Source of the DNA: Selaginella tamariscina
Lineage: Eukaryota > Streptophyta > Lycopodiopsida > Selaginellales > Selaginellaceae
NCBI GenBank assembly: GCA_003024785.1
Contig: PUQB01000002.1
Location: 1,762,840 to 1,826,839 of the forward strand
Direction of reading: 5' to 3'
Length of the DNA: 64,000 nucleotides
The notes under the pieces are model-generated. The model saw only the letters and a list, made by a program, of their open reading frames with translations. It was not told the DNA's origin and did no database searches. Each line of letters begins with the position of its first letter. Positions within the stretch are counted from its first letter, which is position 1. Made by a program: the position numbers and the translations under genes. Positions 23,676 through 37,575 of this stretch are shown here, in pieces.

Positions 23676-25172
23676 TATTGCCGCTTGCACCTGCCGCTTC
23701 TGAACAGCCCTGTTTAGGGCATGTATATGTATATATAACCATGTCAACACGTAATCCTAGCCGTCGGAACTTGAAAGGTTATCTAGCCGTCTACAAGAGA
23801 TCAGCGGCATATTATTATAAACAGGGTTATCTTATATTATGTTATATTTATAACTAAAAATAACCATGCCTTAGTGAAAACAGGATCACCTCCATCATAT
23901 AATACCTTTGAAAATAACTTGAACAATGATGCTAACATAGAAGGTAGTAAATTTTTAACCATGTATTAGAGCAACCACTTGTAAAACTCCACCATAGTCA
24001 ATAATATGCATGTTGCCTATAATAATGTATAATTTTCATGTACAACATGAAATATAACATCAATTTCAATTTCGAATATCTAAAGAGCAAATTAACATTT
24101 ATATGTGTATCATTGGTAACCTCATTTTCACCAGGTCTGAACAATTAATAGACCTAATAAAAGACCTCTTCATTGTTAACCTCTATTTTTATAAAAATAC
24201 ATTGCAAATTACATAATGAAACATGAGGAGTATGTGTGTGTGTGAGAAAGATATAGAAAAAAAATAAAGTGTTCCTTACCTTATTATCATTATTGGTATA
24301 CTTCTCCTTTTTCTATAAAACAACATTACTTCCCACACACACCCACACACACCCACACAAGAAAACACACATTCACAAAATGCATACATAGTTACACATT
24401 AACACATGCATAGACATTCGAGCTAAAGTAAATTACATGGGAACCACTCCTTGGGTCTTCATCAAGAGCATCTTCATACCTGGCATTTTCAAGGTAAGAT
24501 CATTTAAAACTAGAGATTTTCCTCCATTAGGTGTATGCACATAACCATTTTCATGTAGACCATGTAGTGACAATTAATTGCCTTTTGAGACCATATTCAT
24601 GTGGATTGCATGCAAGACTAACAATTAATTGCCTTGGGTCACTTGTTACCAAGAGTGTGCTGATTACTATCCTCTGAACCACCATGTGTAGGAGTGGCTA
24701 TATGGGCACAATTATCTACATTCTCTATAAGTTATCATCTAAAATTGTGATTTCAACTTGGGCTTAAATCAGAAATTTAGGTTTTTATCCAGTTGGGGAG
24801 TTATAAAGTCCGAGTTAAATGGTACATTCAAACCAATGCATTGTATCTTATAAAACATATAAGTCATATCACATGTCACAACAAGTCAAAGACTGTGGCT
24901 TTCATTATCAAAGCAGCTCAAAAAATTACTTAGTCGTGAATGTGACTTTCCAATTTAAAAGTCACAATGAAAAAGTCACTTTTAATAAGGCTACAAAATC
25001 ATTTTCCATAGTCGGTGTCGAACAATGGAATGTCTAACAATGGAAAGTCTAAGGAGAAGCATATATCATTTCAATTAAGATTAAAAGTACGTTTAAGCAA
25101 ATTCATGTTAAAGAATATGCGATATTCTAGACGTGGCATAATATAGTGCAGCCATTTATCTCCTGTGTTTGA
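23676..25172. other. Intergenic region with possible Ty1/copia remnant
   Basis: Mostly unrecognised sequence between the divergent IWS1 and FAD monooxygenase genes. On the minus strand at about 24470-24550 a short reading HTPNGGKSLVLNDLTLKMPG resembles the region before copia integrase, but it is too short and broken for a firm call. A 72-codon open frame at 24819-25037 has no recognisable features. Confidence 0.3.
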
Positions 25173-26003
25173 ATGGAGAGCGTAGAAATAGCGATCATAG
25201 GCGCAGGTTTATGTGGATTGGCACTGGCAGCAGGCCTCCAGAACAAAGGCATCCAAGTCGACGTCTTTGAGAAAACTGATGGAATTCGTGCTGACACTGC
25301 AACAGGAATTAGTATTGGCCTTAATGGTAATTTCTACATATATTCTGTATTTATGTTATTAAATTTAATATATAAATAGTTGCTAGTTTTTTCATATGAT
25401 TTTATATGATGTAGGAGGTCGTGCCTTGGATGGAATATATCCTGGACTGTTGGAAGCAATGAAAGATGCGGGCAGTCAAACAAAGAGTTTAAAGATTGTG
25501 GATCATACGCAAGGTAAAGAACCAGTTGAGTTCGAATCCAAGCAAAGTCCGGTCTTGTTCATGATACCCTGGAGACGTGCACGGAGTATACTGTTTGATC
25601 TTGTTCATCAATCCACGATCCATTGCTCGCATAAACTTATATCTTATCAATCTGCTGAAAACAAGGTGTGTATGTGCGTGTGCGTGTATGTGCATGAAGT
25701 ATACACACACTGTATATTATGACAAATTTAATTAAAAATATATATATTAAAAATTCGTAAGTCTGATGTTTCACTGTATAATGATTTAGAACATATATTA
25801 AATTAAAAACCATGCGGTGATAAGATTAAAAAGGGACTAGATATTAAAATCTTTGTCCTTTTGTTCTTATTCGATGTTTCTATCATTTACATTAGAATGT
25901 TATCTATATTATTATACATGAATACAAAAATACCATAGTATAATTCTCTACATCCACTCGAAAATCCACACCTCAGATACACTCACCCCTTTATGTATAT
26001 GCA

Positions 26004-26038
<35 letters not shown>

Positions 26039-26749
26039 AGAGAGAGAGATTTAGTAAGCATTAATAATGTTCAGGAAGGAGTTATTTTGGTATTTGAAGT
26101 TACTGATAAACATGGGAAAACAAGCGAGAAGAAGGTGCATGCAAGAATGGTAATAGGGACTGATGGGGTGCATTCAGCAGTGAGAAAGATAATGGTGGGA
26201 GATAAACCTAGAGATCTCCACTTAATTAACTGGAATGCTCTTGTTTACAATCCAGACTCCAAGTAAGCATTTATGAAGTATAATCTTACATATTAAACCA
26301 TTTGTTATATGCAGGTACTTCAAAGTTCATGAAAAGGATCAGATTGTCATGAGTAGAAATGGAGCAACATTTGCTCATCTCGCAGATTCAGGTATGTATA
26401 ACTTATGTGTTTATGCCTCACGCGAGTGCGTGCGTGTGTGTATGACATATAAGTTAACATATTAAACTCAAGGTGAAGGACATACACTATGGGTGCTAAG
26501 GATGCACAATGAGAGTATACAAAGCGGTGCATTTGGAGGTCCAGCAGTGAAAGAGAGAGCCCTAAAAGAGATTGAAAAACTAGAGCCAAGACATATATGG
26601 GAGCCCCTTAAAGTCGCAGTTGAAGCCACTGATGCTCACTCGATATTTGAGAGAAGAATTATAGATAATCCACCACTTAATTCCTGGAATGATCTTGATG
26701 GACGTTTCTCCTTGTTGGAGACGGTATATATACATATATATACGATGGC

Positions 26750-26820
<71 letters not shown>

Positions 26821-27237
26821 ATAATTGCGATTTTGCAGCTGCTCATGCAATGCATTGGGGACCAGGACAAGGTGCTCGAACAGCTTTTGAGGATGCACAT
26901 CAGTTTATAGAGATTATATCTCCAGCGTTGACAACAGGCAGCCATACAAACATAAAAGATGCAGTAAAAGGGTGTGTATACACATAAATGTGTATGCGTG
27001 TTCTATATGTGGGTGTATGTGTGTGTGTATAGGTTTGAAGAGAAACGGATTCTAAGAATGAAAAGATTCCAAGAATATGCAGCTGAAGGAACGGATCTTC
27101 CAGAGTTTATACCAGAATGGGTTCGGAATATGCCTCTCGACGAACGTAGACGAAGAATGCGTGAATTCCAGACGTGGGCAGACAGCTATCCAAAAAAAAT
27201 GTTAGGTGATCCAGACTCCATCTACTTTAAAACTTAA
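25173..27237 (+). CDS. FAD-dependent monooxygenase (PHBH/salicylate hydroxylase-like fold)
   Basis: Seven exons: 25173-25326, 25415-25665, 26075-26262, 26315-26391, 26473-26723, 26839-26971, 27033-27237; about 419 aa. The three signatures of class A flavin monooxygenases are present. The dinucleotide fold IAIIGAGLCGLALAAGLQ is at the N-terminus with an acidic residue ending strand 2 (VDVFEK). The second is GTDGVHSAVRKIMVG. The third is AAHAMHWGPGQGARTAFEDA, which contacts the flavin. The C-terminus (EWVRNMPLDERRRRM) is charged. Substrate is unknown; plant relatives include salicylate-hydroxylase-like and CTF2-type enzymes. No transit peptide is visible, so a cytosolic site is likeliest. One break: exon 5 ends TTGTTGGAGACG, while phase and the expected GDAAHA motif need one more G (251 nt instead of 252), a typical homopolymer loss. 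Confidence 0.87.
26743..26818. repeat. Compound microsatellite (GT)n-(GA)n in FAD monooxygenase intron 5
   Basis: The intron between exons 5 and 6 is almost wholly simple repeat: TA-rich, then TG, then AG. A similar TG-AG compound tract follows the gene at 27293-27349. Confidence 0.95.
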
Positions 27238-27296
27238 TCACACATTATTATGTATGTCTTAACTCTAAAACTACGTAAATGTTATTCATGTGTGTG

Positions 27297-27353
<57 letters not shown>

Positions 27354-29353
27354 AGTTCTCTATGAAATGTTGTGCTATAGACATACATAGAATCTATATT
27401 AAATATATATATGTATATATCAGCGTATAATATATTTGCATGGTTTAATGGGTTCACGTGCCTTTTTTAATGATTCAGAATAGAAATAATAATATTAATA
27501 TCTTGATTCTATTATTTTTAATATGCAATCTCAAAATTACAAAGAGAATACATATCTTAATTTTTAAACTATATTTATTGTTGATTTTGAATTTAAATTT
27601 AAATACAAAATGAAATGAAAAAATTATAAACTTACATTTTAAAATTAAAACTAACAATGATAAATTCATTAATATTGTAATGTTAGTGTTATTTTTAACC
27701 TTATAATGTATTATTTTTGCCTTGATTTATTGTCATTTTCCATATTATTTTTTAATGGTGGTTTAGTGAGGACTTAAATTTAAAAAATGCAAAACAAATA
27801 CTCTTTAAAAGTGAAATTTAAGATATGTTCAAAATGAAGAATAATAACCTCAATTTATTTAAAAATAATTTTACGAGAAGACATAACATAAACTTTAAAA
27901 GTAAATAAAAATTATCTCAAGAACATTTAAATTAAAAATGCCATAATATTTTATGACATTAGAACTTCAAAAGAGTGGTAAAAAATATTATTATAATACA
28001 CATAAGTTTGGATTCATTATTCAAAAAAAAAAGATTAAATGTGTGCCAATATATCTAAGGAAAAACCATTATGTATATTATATAATATAAGAGATTAAAC
28101 AATAAATGAAAGTTATTTTAAAATGTTCAACTTATATAAATATGCAATAAAGATTAATAAAATCACTTGACTTTGACATTATCATTAAAAAGTATTTTTA
28201 CATAGAAAAACTTATAATTATAAACATTTAATAAGTTTTTATTTGAAATGTTTAAAGAATGAAAGAAGATTATAATGAAAACAAAAACATCAACTATTCA
28301 ATGTGCCTTCAAGATAATTGGTCTAAGAGATTGTTCTTGTTATAGTGGCTAAGGCGTTGTTACCAACGCCCACTTCTATCATTGCCAAGTGATTGCCAAC
28401 TTTCCAAAGCATGTGGTTGCCCGGTCTTTAGTAAGTGCTCTTGGCCAAATGGTCACTAGGTAAGGTAAAGGTCCAAAAAATCAGCTTAAGTAGATCAAAT
28501 GCATGGGCACTATTGTCTATAGGTCCTAAAGTAATGGGCATAAGGCTAGGCAACATGGGAGATGGCAGAATAATCAAAGCACACATTGCCACTAACGCCT
28601 ACTTCTAGGTGACAAGTGTTGCAAGCAACAATCCACTGTGCCCAAGTGAACATTATGGGGAGGTAAATAAATGTATTGAAAATTTAAGCAAAATACAAAT
28701 ATATTACTCTTTATGTATAGCGCTCCTTAGGCATGCAAGTCCCCTCCTCACTATGACCTTTCTCCTTAATTATATGCATGGCATAATCGTTAGTGGTTAG
28801 ACATGTCATTGTCACTCAACTAACCCTTAAGATTTTGCGTTGACAAGGTTGTCTGGCAATGTAATTGCATCAATTAGATCCCTAGCCTTCATACTTTCAA
28901 TTGGTGTTGATTGTCTATTGCCCTCTAGTGATCAATCACCTACCCTATTGCTCTAGTGGTCAATTACCTACATTATTCTATCTTGCCAATCCCATACTTG
29001 TGCTAGATGTATAGCTTCTAATCATTAATCTAGTTCAACCTTTTAATTATTATTTAATATAGATTTTTTCTCTCACAAAATAGGGTTTTTTTATGCTACT
29101 ATAAATTATTAATCATTTCTTATAATAAGTGTAGTGAGTAGTAGATAATAAAATTCTTTATTATTATTATTATAAATCACCAAGGCATATTTAAGTTATA
29201 AAATACTAATTTTTTAAAACATTTAAAAAGATTATATCAAATATAAAAAAATAACTCAAAACTCAACTTCAAAACCTTTTACATGTTATTAAAAGTTAAT
29301 ATGCATGTTGAACTAATCAAATTTGTCACACGTGTTGTAAGCCCAGAGATAAG
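27238..29353. other. AT-rich intergenic and repeat-derived DNA
   Basis: A (GT)n-(GA)n tract at 27293-27349 is followed by AT-rich sequence. A more balanced stretch at about 28310-28990 with phrases such as CAACGCCCACTTCTA repeated in variant form looks like decayed transposon sequence. No coding domain was recognised. Confidence 0.45.
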
Positions 29354-30281
29354 AAACTTATATTATGTAAATCCTTACAACCACCCTAACATAGCTAAGA
29401 GATGTATATATATATCACAACATCCCCTAAAGCTCTAACCTATATGGGTGCAACTCACTAACCAAACCTCTAGGGCTTTTAGAGGAAAAACTTATGGTTT
29501 AAGCAATGGTGGAACTAATGTCCATTAGCAAATGGATTGCTCATAGCTTCGAGTGCATGCAAGGATGTTCAAAGCTAACTTGAGTGTTATTTTATTATGT
29601 TTATAGGAATCATATTGATGACCTTCTTTAGGTTCTTATTTTGTTGTGTCCATAAAAACCATATTGATAACTTTTTTGCAAACCTCAATATGTCACATAA
29701 TGATAGTGAACGTCAATATGCTTCGACTTAGTATGCAAAACATGATCATTATGAATATGCAAAATAAGATCCTAAACTAAAATAATAGTAGCATTAATGA
29801 TCAAGTACTTACTTGATCAACAACAACACTATTGATCAAGTACTTATTTAATCAACTTTTGCTAGTGGTTTAAGGGGATTGAACTTACACCTTGCCTTTT
29901 GCCCCATATGTAAGTGTGATATTATAACTGTTACACCTCAAATAATTAACCTAAAATCTATTTAAAAGACAACGAGAACAATCTAGAGAAATATGACTAG
30001 CTTGTCCAAATAAATTGCAAGGCAAAGTGCAAAAGTTGGATGTATGACTGAATTGTTATTAATGAAGAGATGGGTGACTAAGAACATGAACTTGAGAATA
30101 AATAGGATGACAAATCAAAGTTAAAAGTTAAAACGTCAACAAATCATAGGTGGTAGTTGCTAAGGTTGCTTTGCTAAATTACCAAAAGGTCTGGAACCAT
30201 AACGAGGATGTTTGTTGCCAATATAATGAGCAACAACTGCTTCTTCATGTTTAGTTTGAGCATAACAAATAGCATGATTAT

Positions 30282-30670
30282 TGTCACGACCGATACAAGA
30301 TATAGGATTCCAGATATAAAATACAGGATATAGGATATGCCTACAGGATATGCCTAAAGGATAAGGGTCACTATTTTTAGCTCATGACTAGATTAAACTC
30401 ATGACTAGATTAGCTTGGAGTTGTGAGTAAAAAAGCTATGACCTAATTATTATATAATTAGTTACTATCAACACTAGTCTTTCTACGATCAATCTTATCT
30501 TGTCTTGCTCCTTGCTTCCTATTCTCTCCTTGTCTTGTTCCTAGTTCCTGTCCTGCTCCTGTCTTGCTCCTGGTTCTTGTCATTTTCTAGTCCTTGTCCT
30601 GCTTTTAAAGTCAAGCCTCCTTGCTCTCGAAATCCTGCTCACTTCCTTATTCCTGGATCGTGGTTTGACA
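30282..30670 (+). repeat. Left (5') LTR of the chromovirus
   Basis: Pairs with 35691-36095. It contains short internal repeats of ACAGGATATGCCTA type near 30335-30365, and C/T-rich TCTTGCTCCT repeats near its end. The copies differ by many substitutions and about 16 bp in length, so the insertion is not recent. Confidence 0.88.
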
Positions 30671-30833
30671 GTTTGATAATAACTCCTTTCATAACTCTCT
30701 GATTCCCAGCTACCTTTTTTTTTTTTCCCTTGGTTTTCCTCCTTCGTTTTTCCTCTTCTTTTTTTCTTTCATAGATCATGGCCGATTTTGAGCACTTTCA
30801 ACGGGAGCATCAAATGTTGACAAGCTGGCCACT

Positions 30834-31430
30834 TTGCACCAAGTGGTTACAAATTTGCAAGGTTCCACCAACACGGCGCATGAAGCTGCTGATGCATCCT
30901 CCAAGGTTGCTGCGCAGGCTCTCTCTCAAGCATCTATGATTTTCTCTCCATCAAACTCTTCTTTGGAGCCGAATATCAGCATGCCAAAAAAGTTCAGTGG
31001 CAATCGTGCCAATTTTCAAGGTTTCCTAAATCAGATCCAGCTCTTGATCCGCATGCAACCATGCCACTACTCGGCTGATGCACAAAAGGTTGGCCTTTTG
31101 GCATCCTTACTAATTAGATCTCCACGGGCTTGGGTTGCTCCCTTGTTAGAGCATGACGACCCATTGATGGAAAACTTTGAAGGTTTCATGGCTGCCTTTT
31201 AAGCCTGCTTTGGAGATCTTGATAAGTACCGTTCCGCATGCACGAAGTTACGAAAGCTCACCCAAGGATCCCGACCAACTTCTATCTATGCATCCGAATT
31301 TCAGCAACTTTGCACAAACATTCTGTGGGACGAAACTACATTGATTGAACACTTCCGTTTTGGATTGAGGGATGACGTAGAGGACCTTCTCCTTATGTTA
31401 CCGGATGCCCAAACATTAGCGAAAATGTAA
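30834..31430 (+). pseudogene. gag-like reading frame of the chromovirus, broken
   Basis: A capsid-like frame reads MPKKFSGNRANFQGFLNQ, then AWVAPLLEHDD. It meets a stop at 31201 and continues in the same frame (ACFGDLDKYRSAC, EFQQLCTNILWDE, FRFGLRDDVEDLL). The order and wording are typical of Ty3/gypsy gag. The zinc knuckle CLYCGEAGHKVAEC is downstream at about 31764-31806, after an inserted microsatellite. Confidence 0.75.
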
Positions 31431-31454
31431 GTACTTAAAATCTGAATTTATTCA

Positions 31455-31564
<110 letters not shown>

Positions 31565-31959
31565 GCAACAAGCTATTCGTTGCGACAACCGTTTGTTCGA
31601 GCGTCGTCAAGAAAGATCTCGTCAGTAGTTCCTGCAAACCAATCTTGCAACTGTTGTACATGTTCCTGCAACACCTTTTGGAGTAGTTCCTATGGAGGTT
31701 GGGAAATCCAAGCGTGGCTCTCTTTCCGCTGCTGAGAAGCAACGTCACCGTAATGAAAACCTATGCTTATATTGTGGTGAAGCAGGACACAAGGTGGCTG
31801 AATGTCCTATTAAAGCCAGGAAGTTCAAGACACGTGAAGTTGAAGTTGAAGTTCAGTCAGAAAACTTCAATGTCCACTTCGTTTAGGAGCCGCAAAGTTG
31901 AACGTAGGTGTATGCTCCATTGGTGCTGCTCATACCATTCCATCACTTAAGTTTTCTGT

Positions 31960-34900
31960 ACACATTTGTCTCAATAATCGAGAGCTCAAGAAGTTTGCCC
32001 TATTAGACACTGGTGCAAATGCATGCTTCATGGATGACACTTTTGCAATTCAACATGGCATTTCGGTGGTGAAGTTTGAAGCGTGCAGTTCCTGTAAAGG
32101 TGGCCGATGGTTATTTGATTGCTTCTATTGCAATTACCCATGCTACCACACCTCTCTTTTGTAGTCATGGTGCATTAAACTGTTCGATTTCCTTCAATTT
32201 GATCAAGACCCGATCGACTTCCATCATTTTGGGCATGCCATGGTCCATTTTTGCAAATCCACAGATCGATTGGAGGTCTAAGGTAGTACAAGTTACAGGA
32301 TTGACCGTGCTTGTTCCTATATCAGTGTTGTAGGCTCCTCCTCGACATGATTCACATCATGTTAGTTCCTCAGCACATCCGTAGACTCTCTCCACTCCTG
32401 TAATTTGCGGATTCCTGTACAGGGTTCTTCCAATCTTGTATCAGTGTCGAAGGTTCTTCCTCAATAGGATTCACCTCCTGTTGGTTCGTTAGTACACTTG
32501 CAGGCTCTCCTCACTCCTGTACATCCACGGACTTCTGTACAGGATTCTTCCAATCCTGTACACTTGTCAACATCCACACAAGTTTTTCCCAGTCCTGCCT
32601 CTTTTCGTTATTCTGTTTTTACTCCACCCCCCAAATTCCTTCCTCTTTTTCAGTCACAGCTTCCCTCCTTCTCCTCTCTGAGTTCTTACCACTACCATGC
32701 ATGAACTTGCCACTGATCTTGCTCCTTTTCATCTTTTTGCCTTCCAAGTAACTCCTACGTCTTCTTTTACCTTTCCTGTATCTGACTCCCCTGTTTTTTA
32801 ATCTTCTTCTTCCCTGCTATCTAAGTATTCACTCCTTTCAGGACATTTTTGACAAGCACAAGGCTGCAGTTCTTCCTGTTCACATGTCCTACGATGTCCT
32901 ATCGATCTTGCGGAAGAAAAGACTCCACCGTTCAGACCGATTTATGCACTGTCACCTACAGAATTGGAGGTTCTTCATTAGTACATCGAGGAAAACTTGG
33001 CATCCGGCTTCATTCGTCACTCAAAGTCCCCTGCAGGAGCACCTATCTTCTTTGTCAAGAAAAAAATGGGAGTTTGCGTTTGGTTGTGGACTACAGAGGT
33101 TTGAATCAAGTTACCATTCGGAATCGGTACCGTTGCCATTGATCCCGAAACTTCTCGATGGCTGCAAGGAGCAAAGGTGTTCACGAAGATTGACTTACGA
33201 GGGGCTTACAATCTTGTACGGATTCGTCCAGGCGATGAGTGGAAGACTGCCTTTCGTACAAGGTATGGACACTTGAGTACATGGTGATGCCTTTCGGACT
33301 TACCAATCCCCACCATGTTCCAACACATGGTGAACGACATCTTTCATGACTTCTTGGACCAGTTTGTGATAATCTACCTCGATGACATTTTGATTTTCTC
33401 CAAGGACCATGACAAGCATGTACGACTAGTCCTTTAGAGGCTTCGCGAGCATGGCTGTATGCGAAGTTGGAGAAGTTTTCTTCGACAGGGATACTATGGA
33501 GTTCTTGGGCTACATCGTCTTCCTGCTGGTTTCCATGGACATGCACAAGGTGAAGACTATCGTGGAGTGGGAGAGGCCCAAGTCTGTATGAGACGTACAA
33601 TGTTTCCTTGGCTTTGCAAACTTCTACAGGCGTTTCATATAGGACTTCTCCAAGCATGTACTTCCACTCACGGAACTCACCAAGCGCACAGAGTGTTCTC
33701 TTGGTCCGACAAGGCGGAACATGCATTCACAACACTCAAGGATGCCTTCACGAAGCTCGATTTTAGCACATCCTGATCCTTCTCTCCCTTCTTCGTTGAA
33801 GCAGATGCCTCGGATTTTGCAATAGGATCTGTCCTATCACAAGTTGGAGAAGTCAAGTTGCTTCATCCTATAGTTTTTCACTCTTAAGTTCCTTTCGGCG
33901 GAGATTAATTAGAGATTCATGACAAGGAAACTCAAGGCCATTGTGGATTCATTCGAGGAGTGGCGGCATTTCCTAGAAGGTGCTGCGCATCCTGTACAAG
34001 TTCTTAAGGATCACAAGAACCTAGAGTATTTTCAAACGACTCGAATTCTCAATCGGCGACAGGCTAGGTGGGCAGAGTTCCTATCACGTTTTGATTTTGC
34101 CATCATCTACAGGCCTGGTTTTCGGAATGGCAAGGCGGATGCATTGTCTAGGCGCTCTTACCTTGCACCAACCCCGGGCGATCCTGCATATGACTGTCAA
34201 AAGCAAGTGTTGTTGGGTCCTGATCGACTTCGACTTGCAGCACTACAAGTTCATCAGGCTACAGCAGATTCCACACTCCTACCGGACATCTGTTTGCAAT
34301 TGGCTACAGACGACTTGGCAAGTTGTTTACCATACAGGACGGACTCCCGTACCGGGAAAGTCTCATGTACGTTCCTGTTGGTGTTTGCAGGACTCGTGTG
34401 GTACAGGATTATCATGATACCCCAGCTACAGGACATTTGGTGTGGCCAAGACAGTTGAGTTAGTGACTCACAAACTATTGGTGGCTTGGGTTGCGAGGTT
34501 TTGTGGACAAGTTTGTATGGGGTTGTGACACCTGCAATAAGTCGAAGATGCCTCGTCACACGCCTTCTGGTCTTCTTCGTCCTCTTCCTATTCCTTCTGC
34601 TCCTTGGAGATTCATTTTTATGGATTTCCTCACAAATCTTTCTCCTTCTCGTGGATTTGATGCAGTTCTTATGGTTGTTGACTATTTCATCAAACAGGCT
34701 CAGTTTCTACCATGTCACAAGACTGTTACAGGCCAGACAACTACTAAGTTGGTGATCTGTGAAGTATTCCAACACCATGAGCATTGTTTTTTATCGAGGC
34801 CCACAATTCATGTTCAAGTTTGGCGAGAACTTCTCCGGAGTCTACAGGTTAAAGCGGACCTTTCTTCAAGATATCATCCACAAACTGATGGGCAGTTAGA

Positions 34901-35690
34901 ACGCATGATTCAGACCTTAGAGCAATATCTTTGTTGCTTCATCAGTTACCAACATGACAACTGGTTGACCCTTCTTCCATGGCGGAGTTTACTTACAACA
35001 ACTCCGTTCACGCATCTACATGCCAGACACCTTTTTTTGCTATTACAGGCTACCATCCACATTTTGACTTTGCTTCTCCTGCTTCTCCTTCTTCCGCTCC
35101 TGCAGTACAGGATCGTCTCCAACATCTTCGTCAGGTATAGGAGGATCTTCGAGTTCATCTTCAGCAGGCACAGGAATGGTACAAGCGTCATGCTGATGCT
35201 CATCGTCAACCAGCACCTGCATACAAGATTGGTGATCTCGTGTAGCTTCTTTGTCGACATATTCGCACCAACAGGCTTTCTTCTAAATTGGATTTTCAAC
35301 GATTGGGCCCTTACAGGATTGCAGATGAGGTCAATCCTGTAGCTTTCCGATTCAAATTACCATCTACGGTGAAACTTTATCTTGTGTTTCACACCTCTTT
35401 GTTGAAGCCATATCATCCTTCTTCTCTCCTGGTTGTGTTTCTTCTCCTCCCCCTCATGTGGTCATTGACGGTGAACCTGACTACGAAGTTGCAACCATCC
35501 TTAATTCTTGTCTTCATTGTTACCAATTTCAATACTTGGTGGATTGGAAAAGTTATTTGCTTATCGATCGCACTTAGGAACCTGCATCCAACTTACTCCA
35601 TGCTTCTTCCAAAGTTGCTGCTTTCCATCAGCGTTATCCTGCTAAACCATATCTCAAAACTCGTGGAACTCGTCCTTAGGGAGGAGGTGC
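31960..35690 (+). pseudogene. pol region of the chromovirus: protease, RT, RNase H, integrase, chromodomain, broken
   Basis: Domains are spread over several frames. The protease motif LLDTGANACFMDD lies at about 32000. RT has its [16 protein letters not shown] box at about 33375-33420. RNase H end and the tether ADALSRRSY lie at about 34130-34160. Integrase zinc-binding and core parts (WGCDTCNKSK, FIFMDFLTNL) fall at about 34515-34640. A chromodomain-like end (DGEPDYEVATIL, then YLVDWKSY and EPASNLLHASSK) at about 35465-35640 defines the chromovirus class. Many stops and shifts separate the pieces. Confidence 0.8.
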
Positions 35691-36095
35691 TGTCACGACT
35701 TGATATAGGATGTAGTATTCTAGATACAGGATACAGAATACAGGATATGAGTTACAGAATATGCCTATAGGATATGCTTACAGGATATTCCTATAGGATA
35801 TGCCTAGAGAATAAGGGTCACTAGATTAGACTCATGTGAACATAAAAGCTCCGACCTAATTGTTCTACAATCAGTTATTATCAACACCAGTCTTTTTACG
35901 ATTAATCTTGTCTTATCTTGTTCTTGTTTTGCTCCTTACTTTCTATTCTCTCCTTCTCTTGTTCCTAGTTCCTGTCCTGTTCCTGTCTTGCTCCTGATTC
36001 TTGTCATGTTCCTAGTCCTTATCCTACTTTTAAAGTCAAGCCTCCTTATTTTCGGAATCCTACTCACTTCCTTATTCCTGGATCGTGGCTTAACA
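35691..36095 (+). repeat. Right (3') LTR of the chromovirus
   Basis: Same start and end as the left LTR, followed at once by the target duplication ATTAT. It has one or two more copies of the ACAGGATAT-type internal repeat than the left LTR. Confidence 0.88.
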
Positions 36096-36757
36096 ATTAT
36101 GAATAACTTGAATGGTATCTGTCATAGTGCAATAATAGCACATAAAATAATTCATTGCAACAATTTGATAATTGTTGAGAAGAGTGCTAAAGAATATAAT
36201 CATATTATTCTCATGTTTAACCAGCATTGGTAAGTTGACCTACAAGATTTTGAAATTGCTCAATATACTGATGAATATCATGGCCATGAACAAATTATAA
36301 AAATGCACCGTATTACTCAATAACTTAACAAATTAAAATCATAAGTCTTAACAAATTAATCCTAAACTTCTTTGGCCTAAACCAAAGCAACTCCACGACG
36401 AATAAATATCTTACATGCAAAAATAATTGTAGAACGTGCATAAATATCTTTTTGAATCTGACTAGGCATGATAACGTGTATTAAATAACTTTAAACACAT
36501 CATCACCAATAATAACTAGTTGAAGAGCATTCTTCCATTTAAAAAAGTCAATACTATTCAAAAGAGAAGAATATGAGTGCCATTAGTGTGCCCAGGAACA
36601 TTGACCATATTCATGATAAAAAGATACTGGAATAAAATAAAATAAAAATAGTAAGTTAAGAACGATAGAACTCTAGTTGATTGAAATCTAAACTTATATT
36701 AATTAAACCCTTACAACCACCTTAACATAACTAAGAGTTGTATATATATCACAACAA

Positions 36758-37575
36758 TAATACTAGTATATTTATTTTTACATATACAGTATAAAATTTA
36801 AAAAGAGAGTGTATTATTTTACACTCTTTATTATGGGTTTATTATGAATTAACATTCAGATCTACTACAAGAATAATATCAACATATTCTAATATTATGT
36901 TTATTTTTACATAAATAATGTCAAACTTAGAAAGTTTTGTACTTTTAAACAATATATGAGATTGTCATTTCGTAAGATACATTAACATTAAGCTCGATAT
37001 TCTAATCAAGCAGCAAGTTTTATCAAATAAATCATATAAGTAATTCATAATAACAAGTTCCAAATCTATATAAATTGTAATAATATCATATATGCAATAT
37101 AATACATATATACTTATAGGAAGTGTTACTAAAAGAAGGTCTGACTTGTGGAATATCAATTCCGTTCAGGAGTTCTTTTAAAAGGATCTTTTTAATGAAT
37201 AAGAGCTTTAAATCTAGTCGTGTAAGAACGTCATGTGATTCAAAAATCATATAATATGTATTATATACACAAATTATATATATGTGTACATTAAATACAA
37301 TAAAAGCGTGGACTTTTTGTTTGTATTATACATAACATGGATTGTGAACTATTACAACCACGTTAATTAATTTAATTATTTTACTAATTTATAGAACTTA
37401 TACACGATTTGATATTTCTTAAACACATCTTTAGTTTAGCATCTGCCAATTAATTAAGTTTTAATTAAAAGAATTGTTTGCCTGCTTTTGTCTTATTCGT
37501 TATTCCCGTTTCACATGAGACACATGCTTCAATTGATTATATATACGCTCACTGGCTTCAACAAAGTAAGCCAAT
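36758..37575. other. AT-rich region upstream of the P450 gene
   Basis: No coding signal is seen. The P450 promoter should lie in the last few hundred bases; TATATATACGCT at about 37540 is a possible TATA region about 35 bp before the ATG, which would leave a very short leader. Confidence 0.4.
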